From Paulinella micropora (taxonomy: Eukaryota; Cercozoa; Imbricatea; Euglyphida): a stretch of 26,369 nucleotides of DNA. Below the pieces are notes generated by a model. It made no database searches and had not been told where the DNA came from. It saw only the letters and a list, made by a program, of their open reading frames with translations. Made by a program: the position numbers and the translations under genes. Location: positions 68,568-94,936 of the forward strand of contig BJOX01000044.1 in NCBI GenBank assembly GCA_009731375.1, in the 5' to 3' direction. This document shows positions 1 to 7,744 of this stretch, one piece after another (the stretch's first letter is position 1; every line of letters starts with the position of its first letter).

Positions 1-226
1 TCCATCGTCTCACCCGTGAGGGGAGTTCGAAGAATTTACGATAAGCTCTAATGACACCCCCGCAAGGGCAGTTCCAACACTTCCAGACGGACCGGTATGT
101 TCAATGAAAATACTGGTCCAGAAATAGACCGGTATGTTCAATGAAAATACTGGTGGCACCGACGGGAATCGAACTGGCGACAGGGCCCAGATGGTAGAAC
201 TTGACCACTGGGCTATCACGGTGTCC
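1..226 (-). mobile_element. tRNA-derived SINE, copy 1 (runs off window start)
   Basis: Read on the minus strand, the element starts at 226 with a tRNA-like head of about 73 nt. The head contains an A-box-like motif (200-215) and a B-box-like motif (164-174, RNA polymerase III promoter type). A body follows in which a 26-bp segment occurs twice in tandem, then a unique region continuing past base 1. Copy 2 at 601-867 is nearly identical over the shared part. SINEs of this layout are non-coding and copied by a partner LINE. An (AAT)n array directly adjoins the head. Reading frames across it are chance openings. Confidence 0.8.
164..215 (-). promoter_or_regulatory. Internal pol III promoter (A and B boxes) of SINE copy 1
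   Basis: On the minus strand TAGCCCAGTGGTCAAG (215-200) resembles an A box, and GTTCGATTCCC (174-164) closely matches the B-box consensus GGTTCGANTCC. Their order and spacing are as in a tRNA gene, but no complete tRNA cloverleaf was verified. Confidence 0.7.

Positions 227-227
<1 letters not shown>

Positions 228-307
<80 letters not shown>
228..307. repeat. (AAT)n microsatellite between SINE copy 1 and a SINE relative
   Basis: About 27 uninterrupted AAT units. It lies at the 5' end of SINE copy 1 and at the 3' end of the element at 308-492 (both minus strand), so it may be the grown tail of the latter or a shared insertion target. Confidence 0.95.
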
Positions 308-600
<293 letters not shown>

Positions 601-867
601 AGTGCTTCTCTGTCAATGGCTGATGCATTTCTGCACATGCGCCTCCATCGTCTCACCCGTGAGGGGAGTACGAAGAATTGACGATAAGCTCTAATGACAC
701 CCCCGCAAGGGCAGTTCCAACACTTCCAGACGGGCCGGTATGTTCAATGAAAATACTGGTCCAGACGGATCGGTATGTTCAATGAAAATACTGGTGGCAC
801 CGACGGGAATCGAACTGGCGACAGGGCCCAGATGGTAGAACTTGACCACTGGGCTATCACGGTGTCC
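601..867 (-). mobile_element. tRNA-derived SINE, copy 2 (complete body, about 267 bp)
   Basis: Minus-strand order: a tRNA-like head starting at 867 with an A-box-like motif at 856-841 and a B-box-like motif at 815-805; two tandem copies of a 26-bp segment at about 795-735; a unique middle; a short conserved 3' tail; then (ATT)n at 600-493. It matches copy 1 (1-226) almost base for base where they overlap, apart from small differences in the spacer of the 26-bp duplication. It is bounded by (AAT)n on both sides, so no normal target-site duplication can be read. Non-coding. Confidence 0.8.
805..856 (-). promoter_or_regulatory. Internal pol III promoter (A and B boxes) of SINE copy 2
   Basis: The A-box-like (856-841) and B-box-like (815-805) motifs are identical to those of copy 1. 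Their intactness suggests a fairly young copy, but transcription cannot be seen from sequence. Confidence 0.7.
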
Positions 868-998
<131 letters not shown>

Positions 999-1035
999 GT
1001 AATATCAAACTAAATATCTCTCTCTCACCTGTCAC

Positions 1036-1474
1036 ATGTTTTTTTCGTCTTCTTCCTCTTTCTTTTTTTCTGCTTTGGCTCCTCCTCCTGCTCCTGCTTC
1101 TGCTCCCGCTCAAACTAAAGCTTCTGCCTGCCCACCTGCGTCTTTGCCTGCTCCTGCTCCTTCAATAGCTTCTGCCTCCACTCCTGCTTTTTTTCCTGCT
1201 CCTGCTGTTACTACAGCTTCTGCTTTCACTCTTGTTGTCTCCAATCCTGTGTCTTTCCCTGCTCCTGCTCCTACTATGGCTTCTGATTCCACTCCTGCTC
1301 CTGCTCCTGCGCCTACTATAGCTTCTGCTTCCATTCCTGTTCCTGCTCGTGCTCCTGCTCGCGCGTACCCCTGCGCCTACTTCGCCATCGCCTTCCGTAC
1401 TCTTGAGGCGAGATATGCACACAATGAAAACATATTACTTCAAACAATGAATGTGCAAATAATTAGCAATGAAC

Positions 1475-1479
<5 letters not shown>
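1036..1479 (+). repeat. Degenerate CTCCTG-type minisatellite, open as Pro/Ala-rich reading frame
   Basis: From about 1075 to 1365 the plus strand is built of CCTGCT-like hexamers organised into a looser unit of about 50-70 bp. Segments reading roughly PAPAPTIASAS recur three to four times. One frame (1036-1479) stays open for 147 codons, but the opposite strand also stays open, as expected for a stop-poor hexamer. The frame has no recognisable domain and runs into an (AGT)n array. A Pro/Ala-rich linker exon cannot be excluded; a non-coding minisatellite is more likely. Confidence 0.55.
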
Positions 1480-1538
<59 letters not shown>

Positions 1539-1572
1539 AGCGGTAGTAAGTAATAGTAGTAGTAAGTAGTAG
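1475..1572. repeat. (AGT)n microsatellite
   Basis: Around 25 perfect AGT units followed by imperfect AGTAAG variants. A poly-G run follows at about 1580-1589. Confidence 0.95.
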
Positions 1573-1659
1573 TTAGCCTGGGGGGGGGGAGTTCAAAAAG
1601 GAATGGAACAATATTTGCACCCTACCTCGTCGAACGTCCTAGTAGCGGCAGAGGGGGGG

Positions 1660-2075
1660 GGGATAGTAAATATATATGCATTATTAATATTGGACAAAAT
1701 CAATACAAATATTGAAATCGATGCAATATTAACATTGCAAAAAAGCAATATAAACATTGAAATGTATGCAATATTAATAATGCAAAAAAAGCAATATAAA
1801 TATTGCAATCCATGCAATATTAATATTGCGAAAAAAGCAATATAAACATTGGAATTTATGCAATATTAATATTGCAAAAAGCCAATATAAATATTCGAAT
1901 TGATGCAATATTAATAGTGCAAAAAAGCCATATAAATATTGAAATTTATGTAACATAAATACTGCCAAATACCCATATAAATATTGCCAAATATCATTAT
2001 AAATATTGCTAAGTATCAATATAGAATTTACCAAAATATCAAAATAAATATTGCCAAATATCAATTATAAATTTT
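1660..2075. repeat. Palindromic ~22-bp minisatellite, block 1
   Basis: Degenerate tandem units of 22-23 bp, often paired into ~45-bp higher-order units. The core is CAATATTAATATTG or CAATATAAATATTG; the first is a perfect palindrome, and the flanking GC extends it to 16 bp. Cores are joined by A-rich spacers (GCAAAAAAGC) or GAAATTTATGC spacers. The same family appears at about 4455-4715, 5215-5312, 11866-12215, 12447-12504 and 12646-12698. The 11.9-kb block is in the opposite orientation, with T-rich spacers. Reading frames across it carry no domain. Confidence 0.9.
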
Positions 2076-2076
2076 A

Positions 2077-2373
2077 CTAATACGCTCTAGGAAACAAGTC
2101 TCTGTGACAAACCAAGCACCCGAAATCGCGATCATCGAAACCTAGTGGCAAGAAATATTGCTCTCTACACGTAGGCTGTCCACATCTCCCATATACGCCC
2201 TTCCCGTCACGACAACACAAACATAACATGCTTTTGAACTGGTTCGTATTTTCAAACCCACATTTTTCACACACCCACGTCGACAGTTGTTCGTCAAGCG
2301 AAGGTTGATGGTATCTCCTCCCCCAATTACGATCCAGCACAACCCTTTCCTCATCCTGCTCTTCCAGCTTACA
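2077..2373 (-). CDS. Putative 3'-terminal exon: Cys-rich zinc-finger C-terminus
   Basis: The minus-strand frame runs from 2373 to a TAG at 2079-2077, with no ATG needed because it looks like an internal acceptor exon. It starts after a CATAG acceptor (AG at 2375-2374). Acidic residues (LEEQDEERVV) are followed by W-x-C-x2-C-x3-N-x8-C-x2-C around STWVCEKCGFENTNQF, close to the RanBP2-type zinc-finger pattern, though the family usually has x6 after Asn. Further Cys follow (GRCGQPTC, FGCLVCHRD) before a short basic end. Joining it to the upstream segment ending at 2760 keeps phase 0. The function is unknown; a zinc-binding C-terminus of a piggyBac-derived protein is one reading, an unrelated host exon the other. 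Confidence 0.45.
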   Translation of the reverse strand, partial: CKLEEQDEERVVLDRNWGRRYHQPSLDEQLSTWVCEKCGFENTNQFKSMLCLCCRDGKGVYGRCGQPTCREQYFLPLGFDDRDFGCLVCHRDLFPRAY

Positions 2374-2447
2374 CTATGTTTTATTGTGCTACCTGTGGGC
2401 CAGATGTGCCGCTGTGTGTGTGTGGGGGGGGGGGGGGGGGGGGGAAA

Positions 2448-2457
2448 NNNNNNNNNN
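2448..2457. other. Assembly gap (10 N)
   Basis: Ten N directly after a (GT)n stretch, a poly-G run and AAA. The true sequence and length here are unknown. Confidence 0.99.
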
Positions 2458-2525
2458 GCACGGAATCCCTCAAAAAAATGTAAAACGCCGTCGTATTAAT
2501 CAATCTGAATCTTAATCACCTTGTG

Positions 2526-2541
2526 GTTGCCAGGTGGCAAC
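2526..2541. repeat. 16-bp palindrome GTTGCCA-GG-TGGCAAC
   Basis: Inverted 7-mers around a 2-bp centre. It is one of four related sites (2713-2728, 4174-4189, 4194-4209), all within the piggyBac-like region and none noticed elsewhere in the window. Confidence 0.8.
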
Positions 2542-2712
2542 TCAGCTGAAAATCATCTTCAAAAGGGGGGCGGCAGACAATGGTTGGGCACTAAAAATTT
2601 TTGTAATAAATTTTATTTTATTTTAATACTTGAAAATGAAAGAAATAGCTGTATTATTAATAAATTTCATGATTTTGTTATTTTTTTCTTCTTCTGAAGT
2701 ATTTAAAATCCG

Positions 2713-2728
2713 GTTGCCACATGGCAAC
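2713..2728. repeat. 16-bp palindrome GTTGCCA-CA-TGGCAAC
   Basis: Perfect palindrome followed 13 bp later by CTTAAAC. The same palindrome plus CTTAAAC arrangement recurs at 4194-4221. TTAA is the piggyBac target sequence, so these may be transposon subterminal motifs; this is inference. Confidence 0.8.
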
Positions 2729-2759
2729 CATGCACATGCACTTAAACATTTTGGAATAC

Positions 2760-2924
2760 CTTCTCTGAAAAGGCATGCAGACAAACGACACATTTACGTC
2801 TTTTTGACCTCTCCAAACCTTCGTTATAATTGTGCCCTAGCTCCCTTTTCTTTCTCATTTTGTCGGCCATGGGTACCTGTGGGTATTTGAGGAGTTGCAT
2901 GCATGGGGCAAAGCTATCCTGCAT
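2760..2924 (-). CDS. Putative exon: basic segment plus C-x2-C, piggyBac C-terminus-like
   Basis: The minus-strand frame includes a basic stretch and SKRRKCVVCLHAF, which recalls the start of the Cys-rich C-terminal zinc domain of piggyBac-type (PGBD) transposases, where a basic run precedes C-x2-C. The open frame continues to 2742, but a donor-like AAG/GTATTC at 2760/2759 would splice it in phase 0 to the Cys-rich exon ending at 2077. Its upstream boundary is unclear, and the frame differs from the segment at 2985-3116. The large DDE catalytic domain expected between a PGBD N-terminus and C-terminus is absent, suggesting internal deletion. Confidence 0.35.
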
Positions 2925-3116
2925 GTTAGACTAGGCTGTGCACGCCTACGACGTCGGTCCGCCAGAGAGATTTTAATAAGGAGCCCAATGAAGACTAAAA
3001 ACTCCTGGAAGGTGAGGGCCTGCCGCAGACGGGGTTCTCGCTCCTTCTCCAGCTCCTCGTTAGTCAGGCGAACGATGGTATGAACTGCTTCATGCGGCAA
3101 GAAGTGAAAAAAGTGC
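2855..3116 (-). pseudogene. piggyBac-like (PGBD) transposase N-terminal fragment
   Basis: The minus-strand exon begins at 3116 after a strong acceptor (pyrimidine-rich tract ending CATAG, AG at 3118-3117). The translation includes HFLPHEAVHTIVRLTNEELE and TFQEFLVFIGLLIKISL. These resemble the region before the catalytic domain of DDE_Tnp_1_7 (piggyBac) proteins: a 'TN' motif, then an 'EF..F.GL' helix. After about residue 55 the frame turns Arg-rich and runs to a stop at 2855 without any DDE aspartates. The exon joins the upstream one in matching phase: the codon split AT/G spans the intron at 3117-3398. Most likely a degenerate or internally deleted piggyBac-derived gene. Confidence 0.5.
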
Positions 3117-3398
3117 CTATGAACGAAAGAGGAAAAAAAATTGACAGGGGGTGCAAAAAAAGCCTGAAATTGTATTGTAATGGGACATACGAAAAAGATA
3201 AAACAAGTTAGCAAAAGCAGACAAGAAGTGTGACTTTGTAACTATAATTCCCTGAAACGACAACAAATTCAAAAAAAAAAAAGATCAAAAAGAAAACCAT
3301 TCAAAAAGTCATGGTGAATGTGAGGTTGACTGGATTTTTTTTTTTTTTTTTTTTTTTTGAAGTGAGAGCGCAGAGGGGAGAAGGGTGAAAGAGCTTAC
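3117..3398 (-). other. Putative intron (282 bp, phase 2) with poly-T/poly-A runs
   Basis: The donor GTAAGC (3398-3393) and an acceptor with a clear pyrimidine tract and CATAG (3121-3117) are both good matches to GT-AG rules, and the reading frame continues across the join. A 24-bp homopolymer (T on the plus strand) sits inside at 3335-3358. Confidence 0.5.
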
Positions 3399-3950
3399 AT
3401 GCAGGGTCCCGCATCATGTGCCAAGGTGGTCTTGGCCTTATGTACAGGGCGACCAGCTCCCCAATCCACCACATGTGGACCCACGTTCCACTTCATATCA
3501 TTAGCCGATAGTTTGGCCGTCTCCCCATCTACTTATTCTTGTGAATATGGACACGGATTGTACGAGGGAAGGTTTTCTTTTTCATCTCCCTCTTCCTCAG
3601 CACTGTCTTCGTCTTCCTGGGGAACAACATCTTTCACTTCGGGTTGAGGGTTTGGGGGTTCCTTCTCCTCCTCATCTGAAACCTCACCTTTGACCTCTTC
3701 TCCCGCAGCATTGACGAAATGCAGGTCTGACCCGGCATGGTCGGGCTGGGGTCGCAAAAGCTTGGAAAAGAAGAAATAGTCCTGCTTGTCAAAGTGGAGG
3801 GTAACAAGTGCTTTTTTGTGCTTGGTTTCTTTTTCCTTCAAAACACCCAAAGCACTAATGTCCTTGTAGAGAGGATCGCCAAATTTTTGTCGTGCCCAAG
3901 CCTTTCCCAGCTTTCTCTACAGCCACGGATAGGGGGTCACCCACCTCCAT
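3399..3950 (-). pseudogene. Putative exon(s) upstream of the piggyBac-like fragment, acidic linker, in-frame stop
   Basis: The minus-strand coding-like region starts either at an ATG (3950-3948) or after an acceptor GTAG (AG at 3918-3917). The frames from these two starts differ, and a break lies near an A5 run at about 3890. The main frame has a conserved-looking start (KFGDPLYKDISALGVLKEKE), a basic-aromatic part, then a strongly acidic Glu/Asp/Pro linker of about 50 residues. A single TAA at 3535-3533 interrupts it, after which the same frame continues in protein-like fashion (KLSANDMKWNVGPHVVDWG) to a GTAAGC donor at 3398. An acidic N-terminal region before the transposase core is common in piggyBac-derived proteins. 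The TAA makes this a probable pseudogene. Confidence 0.45.
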
Positions 3951-4173
3951 GTTTCTGCTAAAGAATCATTTTGTGGCACGTTCACGTGGAAAAAATGCAG
4001 TTTGAGGGCACCCGTCTATAAAAAAAAAAATAATAACTTCAACTCAAAGATTTTTCCTGAAATTTTCACACTCGCTTCCCGTACACTTTTGCTTCAAGGT
4101 TTTTGACTTTATTCAATAAAAACAGCTCCGGTTCAAGCGATAGAATTTTTTGAAAACTGGCTACTGAAACGCG

Positions 4174-4209
4174 GTTGCCATATGGCAATTTTTGTTGCCA
4201 TATGGCATC
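4174..4209. repeat. Pair of 16-bp GTTGCCATATGGCA palindromes
   Basis: Two near-perfect copies (4174-4189 and 4194-4209) spaced 20 bp start to start; the last base or two of the right arm diverge. The second is followed by CTTAAAC, as at 2713. Confidence 0.75.
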
Positions 4210-4280
4210 CCCATGAACTTAAACAAAAAGGCTCCTCCTATCGACAGTAGGGAACAAAAAACCTCGAGAGCCACGTCAAA

Positions 4281-4460
4281 TCAATCGTGCGTGAGTACCT
4301 CGCCAGGCGCTGCATAAACGCCCGGAGGAGGCAAAACCGCGACGTTTGGCCGAAAATATTCAGCCCATCGTCGCCAGAGCTCCCTGCCACCACAATTTGG
4401 CCAGTTTCCCTGTAAAGGATCCTCTTCACTTTCTTCCGGGAACGGTGCCTTCTCACAAAC
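4281..4460 (-). CDS. Short coding-like island between repeats (unidentified)
   Basis: This is a GC-richer segment directly abutting the palindromic minisatellite. One minus-strand frame (4460-4281, TGA) reads protein-like, with EELWRRWAEYF-type aromatic/basic content followed by Pro-rich LPPPGVYAAPG. A second frame, open over 4498-4238, is also possible, so the frame is uncertain. A GAG/GTACTC donor-like site lies near 4300. It could be an exon of the same minus-strand gene as 2077-3950 or a relic. No domain recognised. Confidence 0.3.
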   Translation of the reverse strand, partial: VCEKAPFPEESEEDPLQGNWPNCGGRELWRRWAEYFRPNVAVLPPPGVYAAPGEVLTHD

Positions 4461-4715
4461 ATATCAATATAAATATTGCCAAATATCAATATAAACATTG
4501 CCCAATATCAATATAAACATTGCCTAATATACAATATAAATATTGCCAAATATCAATATACATATTGCCAAATATCAATATAGATACTGCCGAATATCAA
4601 TATAAATATTGCCAAACATCAATATAAACATTGCCAAATATCAATATAAATATTACCATATATCAGAATAAACAATACCAAATATCAATATAAATATTGC
4701 CAAATATTTATTGCA
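4455..4715. repeat. Palindromic ~22-bp minisatellite, block 2
   Basis: About twelve tandem copies of a 22-bp unit, CAATATAAATATTGCCAAATAT, with point changes (AAACATTG, GATACTG, CATATTG). Same family as the 1.66-kb block but with CCAAATAT spacers. Ends at about 4715. Confidence 0.92.
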
Positions 4716-4764
4716 AAACGACAAGTCTTAGGGTCATAAAGATAGATCGCCCACAAGGACCATT

Positions 4765-5103
4765 TCAGGTGTCTTCTTCTGAACATATCTCAACAACCTC
4801 ACGCAATAGCTCGCTCGCGTCCGAGTCCTCACTCATCTCAGAGTCAGCAGGGGTTTCTGCAGGGCTTGCTACATCGCACAGCTTCTTTTTTCCTTTGTCC
4901 TGCTGGTATAAAAACCTGCTAACTATACTCAAATACGGCGTGAAATCTATGTTTTTTGCAATTGGAGGCCAAAGCTTTTTTGCAATTGGAGACAATTGCA
5001 ATTGGAGGCGAAAGCTGCCGCATTCTTTCGAGCACCATCCGCAGCGCACGCATTTGTTCGATCGCTTTTTCTTCACACCAGCAGTTTTGCACTTGATTCC
5101 ATT
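4765..5103 (-). CDS. Putative exon: CXXC-like zinc-finger half plus acidic tail
   Basis: The minus-strand frame begins after a GACAG acceptor (AG at 5105-5104) and ends at TGA 4767-4765. KKKRSNKCVRCGWCSKECGS matches the first half of a CXXC-type zinc finger: a basic run, C-x2-C-x2-C, then CG. The expected second CG-x-C-x2-C is missing. It is replaced by a stretch rich in CAATTG repeats (about 4960-5020) that encodes LSPIAKKLWPPIAKN. The rest is Glu/Ser/Asp-rich. CXXC domains bind unmethylated CpG DNA; this half-domain probably cannot. It may be the 5' part of the piggyBac-like gene downstream on the same strand. Confidence 0.35.
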   Translation of the reverse strand, partial: NGIKCKTAGVKKKRSNKCVRCGWCSKECGSFRLQLQLSPIAKKLWPPIAKNIDFTPYLSIVSRFLYQQDKGKKKLCDVASPAETPADSEMSEDSDASELLREVVEICSEEDT

Positions 5104-5214
5104 CTGTCTCCTCTACCGCTTCTACGTCCTATGTTAGTAATAAATTTTTATATTTTAATTATTATATGTCTAGCTATTCATCCCAACAGCAAATTATTAT
5201 CAATACACATACCA

Positions 5215-5312
5215 CCAAACATCAACATAAGTATTGAACAATTTCACTGTAAATATTCACAAAAATAAATATAAATATCACTGAATATCAATATAAACAT
5301 TGCTAAATATCA
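5215..5312. repeat. Palindromic ~22-bp minisatellite, block 3 (short)
   Basis: Three to four degenerate units (AACATAAGTATTGAAC, AATATCAATATAAACATTGC) of the same family as block 2. Confidence 0.75.
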
Positions 5313-5576
5313 AGGGAGCATTAGTGGTTCACACATCACATAACAGATGATGATTGGAACAAGGTCACGCCAGGGACGTTCCCGATAATTTTCATGTGCC
5401 AGTTCATGATATAGCAGATATTCTAATCTCAGTCTAGCTTTATGGCGATGATTTATTCTCCGATTGTCATGATATGTGAGGTCATTAACAACAAAAGAAC
5501 CAGACCCGCATCTTATGCAAGGCAGCGGATCAGGTACTACATACACGACAGTGGTAGCTGTTATTGCTGTTGACAT
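5310..5576 (-). CDS. Unidentified minus-strand reading frame with C-x2-C
   Basis: The frame of 88 codons ends TGA at 5312-5310. Its only ATG (5576) falls inside the inverted terminal repeat of the MITE, so that start is probably not original; AACAG acceptor-like sites lie at 5560-5575. It contains CIRCGSGSF, a His/Arg-rich middle (NDLTYHDNRRINHRHKARLR), and a Tyr/Glu/His segment before a hydrophobic C-terminus. I recognise no family. It could be a decayed exon. Confidence 0.3.
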   Translation of the reverse strand: MSTAITATTVVYVVPDPLPCIRCGSGSFVVNDLTYHDNRRINHRHKARLRLEYLLYHELAHENYRERPWRDLVPIIICYVMCEPLMLP

Positions 5577-5837
5577 TCAAGACAACAAAAAAAATTGATT
5601 TTTCTGTTTTGGTTGGAATTTCAGTTTTGGTTGGAATTGTGATTTTGGGTGAAAATTTGAATTTTTCAAATTAACGGCTATATTCGTCCGCAAAATATCG
5701 TAAATTTTCGCGAAATGTTACCGTTAAATTTGAAAATTTGAATTTTTGTCACAAAAATGAAAAACTGTCACAAAAATGAAAATCTGACACAAAAATGAAA
5801 AACTAATTTTTGTTGTTGTCTTGAATGTCAACAGCAA
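5564..5837. mobile_element. Small inverted-repeat transposon (MITE), 274 bp, TA-flanked
   Basis: The left end (5564-5601) and right end (5800-5837) are inverted repeats of about 38 bp with one or two differences, starting TTGCTGTTGACATTC. Both ends are bordered by TA (5562-5563 and 5838-5839), matching a Tc1/mariner-type duplication. Inside, left and right carry different short tandem repeats: two ~18-bp TTTTGGTTGGAAT units on the left, and three ~19-bp ACAAAAATGAAAA units on the right. Around 5660-5745 there is a second, looser inverted repeat. There is no transposase frame, so it is non-autonomous. Confidence 0.75.
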
Positions 5838-5839
5838 TA

Positions 5840-6137
5840 TGACCAGATCTCACACGAACAGAGAGATCAGATCATATTACTAATAACCAGCCGGTTTCGA
5901 CACAGAGAACCCAGGAGGTCGAAGGATGACTTTAATCAGTCTCAGATGGATAACCACAGAATAATGGATAACGAGAAACAGCGACGAGCTGATGAAACCG
6001 ATCTGAATACCGCGTGTGTGACGCGTGCCAATCGCGTATCAAACGCGTGCCTGAAGACATTGTATATAACCTTTATCTAACGCGGATCGTACTGTTACGG
6101 ATCCTTATGATCAGGCAATTCGTCCCATGAATAGGGT
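5840..6137. other. Unique sequence, no gene recognised
   Basis: Moderately GC-rich and without a coding-like frame or clear repeat. CGCGTGTGTGACGCG- and ATCGCG-like palindromic clusters occur at about 6010-6050. Confidence 0.6.
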
Positions 6138-6426
6138 TGTTAGAGTAAAGTTATTACTGGATAATCAGAACGGTAATATCGTTGTGACATAATTACATTT
6201 GACAGTGATAAGTGGCAATATTGCTAATAGGATCAGGAAGTCCTAATCGTTAATAATTATTATTATGTATTGGCATCCGGGACAGGAAGTCCTTATCATT
6301 AATAATTATTCTATCTTACCGTGAAAATATACAATATTATATGATGAGAAAATATGTTAGAGGGTAATGTACTAAATATGTGTACATGTATTGAACATAT
6401 CATATCATATAAAATATGGTATAACA
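6138..6426 (-). mobile_element. Probable 3' LTR of a Copia-type element (289 bp)
   Basis: On the minus strand, GGGGGGAG (6434-6427) is directly followed by TGTTA (6426-6422), and the block ends TAACA (6142-6138), giving a perfect 5-bp TG...CA terminal inverted repeat. A G-rich polypurine tract immediately before TGTT is typical of Ty1/copia elements. A ~30-bp direct repeat (GGAAGTCC..TTAATAATTATT at 6231-6261 and 6281-6310) lies inside. No pol coding was found upstream on the minus strand (6435-7150), and no second LTR, so the element is truncated or its interior is diverged. Confidence 0.5.
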
Positions 6427-6506
6427 CTCCCCCCGGACGAGTGATCCGTTATGAAATAAATCAAATGAAATGAAGGATCAACTCTGTAATATGTAATACT
6501 CCCCCC
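6427..6506 (-). other. Tandem polypurine tracts before the LTR
   Basis: GGGGGGAGT occurs at 6434-6426 and again at 6506-6498 (minus strand), each followed by a T[GA]TTA-like sequence. A duplicated polypurine tract could prime plus-strand synthesis in a reverse-transcribing element. Confidence 0.4.
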
Positions 6507-7200
6507 GAAAGGTATGTCCGGTGAATAAATATGGACTGGTTCATATGGTTATGCGCAAAGCAAATGCGTTACAAGAAAAACATGTATATACAGCCAATAT
6601 GAATATTGGTGAAATATATATGTTTTAAAAGTAAGATCGGGGTAGGTATGAGGTCTTTGTCAAATAGATTTACAAAGGGGTGGTAAATATATCATAAATA
6701 TGCGATATGGGCTACGAGTAAATATAGGCTACGATAAGATGGAAATGGGGTCAAATATGGCTTGATAATTAGTAATTAGAAGCCGATTGTAAAGAGAAAC
6801 GAGTAACATTACTAGTTATAAGTCCGAAAAAAGGTCCACAACGAAGGAGCAAGGAAGTGCTCTGAGTCCGACTTGGCCCGGAGGGAAAGAAAGGTCGAGG
6901 CCAACGGGCGCGCTGACTGGAGCAAACTGAGGCGATGAGGGGCCGGGGCGCGAAGGCGGGTCTAATTGATTGATTAGCTGAAATTGTCTGCAAACGATCT
7001 GGTCGCAGACTGAGAAGCCGACATGCTCACCGAGCTCGTCGCAGACTGGGAAGCCGACACGGGGGCAACGAGGGGCCGGTCAGGGGGTCCATGTCGAGGC
7101 GAGGTGGCATACCGAGATTGGAGAGCAGGAGGGCCAGAGAGTCATTGGTGCTGTAAAAACTTATGGGTGGCTAGTATTGGGTGTAAATAGATTGAAGGTG
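6507..7200. other. Non-repetitive stretch without recognised gene
   Basis: 6507-6780 is AT-rich. 6810-7150 is GC-richer and contains a 23-bp imperfect direct repeat (GTCGCAGACTG-GAAGCCGACA at about 7001 and 7040). No frame shows a domain; this may be the interior or 3' region of the Copia-like element. Confidence 0.5.
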
Positions 7201-7203
7201 AAA

Positions 7204-7531
7204 ATATATATATATATAAAGGAATATATATATATATAAAGGAAAAAATATATATATGTATATATATAAAGGAAATATATATATATGTTGTATGTTTATA
7301 TATATATATGTATACATATATATAAAGGAAAATATATATATATATATAAAGGAAAAATATACAAAAATGTTTATGTATATATATGTATGTATATATATAT
7401 GTATTGTATATGTATATATATATACATATATATATAACATTGTTGTATGTATATATATATGCATGTATAGATATATGTAGGAAAAATATATATATATATA
7501 TGTATATCTATATATATATGTATATATAATT
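7204..7531. repeat. (TA)n array with interspersed TATATAAAGGAA units
   Basis: Long alternating TA/GTATA tracts interrupted about six times by AAAGGAA(AAA). The composite unit TATATAAAGGAA resembles a TATA box but is clearly repeat-derived. Confidence 0.9.
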
Positions 7532-7663
7532 GAAGAGAAAGGTGCGATGTGGTTTGATATTATAGATAGAAGTATAATAGATGGGTAGGGGAAAGAAAAA
7601 AAATGAGAGAGAGAGAAATAGAGAGAGAGAGAAATAACAAGGAAATGTTGGAGACAAAGTAGT

Positions 7664-7696
7664 CTACTACTTTCTTGCTTTCTTTCTTACTTACTT

Positions 7697-7744
<48 letters not shown>

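Larger units (their letters stand above)
2374..2759 (-). other. Putative intron (phase 0) containing a gap and two 16-bp palindromes
   Basis: The donor GTATTC follows AAG at 2760 and the acceptor CATAG precedes 2373. The acceptor has little polypyrimidine tract, so the call is tentative. The segment includes a poly-G run at 2425-2444, ten N and two GTTGCCA-NN-TGGCAAC palindromes. Confidence 0.35.

Noticed and set aside
164-226. A functional tRNA gene on the minus strand
   Set aside because: A and B boxes are present, but the tRNA-like part continues straight into a SINE body, recurs at 805-867 with the same body, and no complete cloverleaf was verified.
7204-7531. Cluster of TATA boxes (TATATAAAGG)
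   Set aside because: The motif is part of a tandem repeat and no gene starts downstream.
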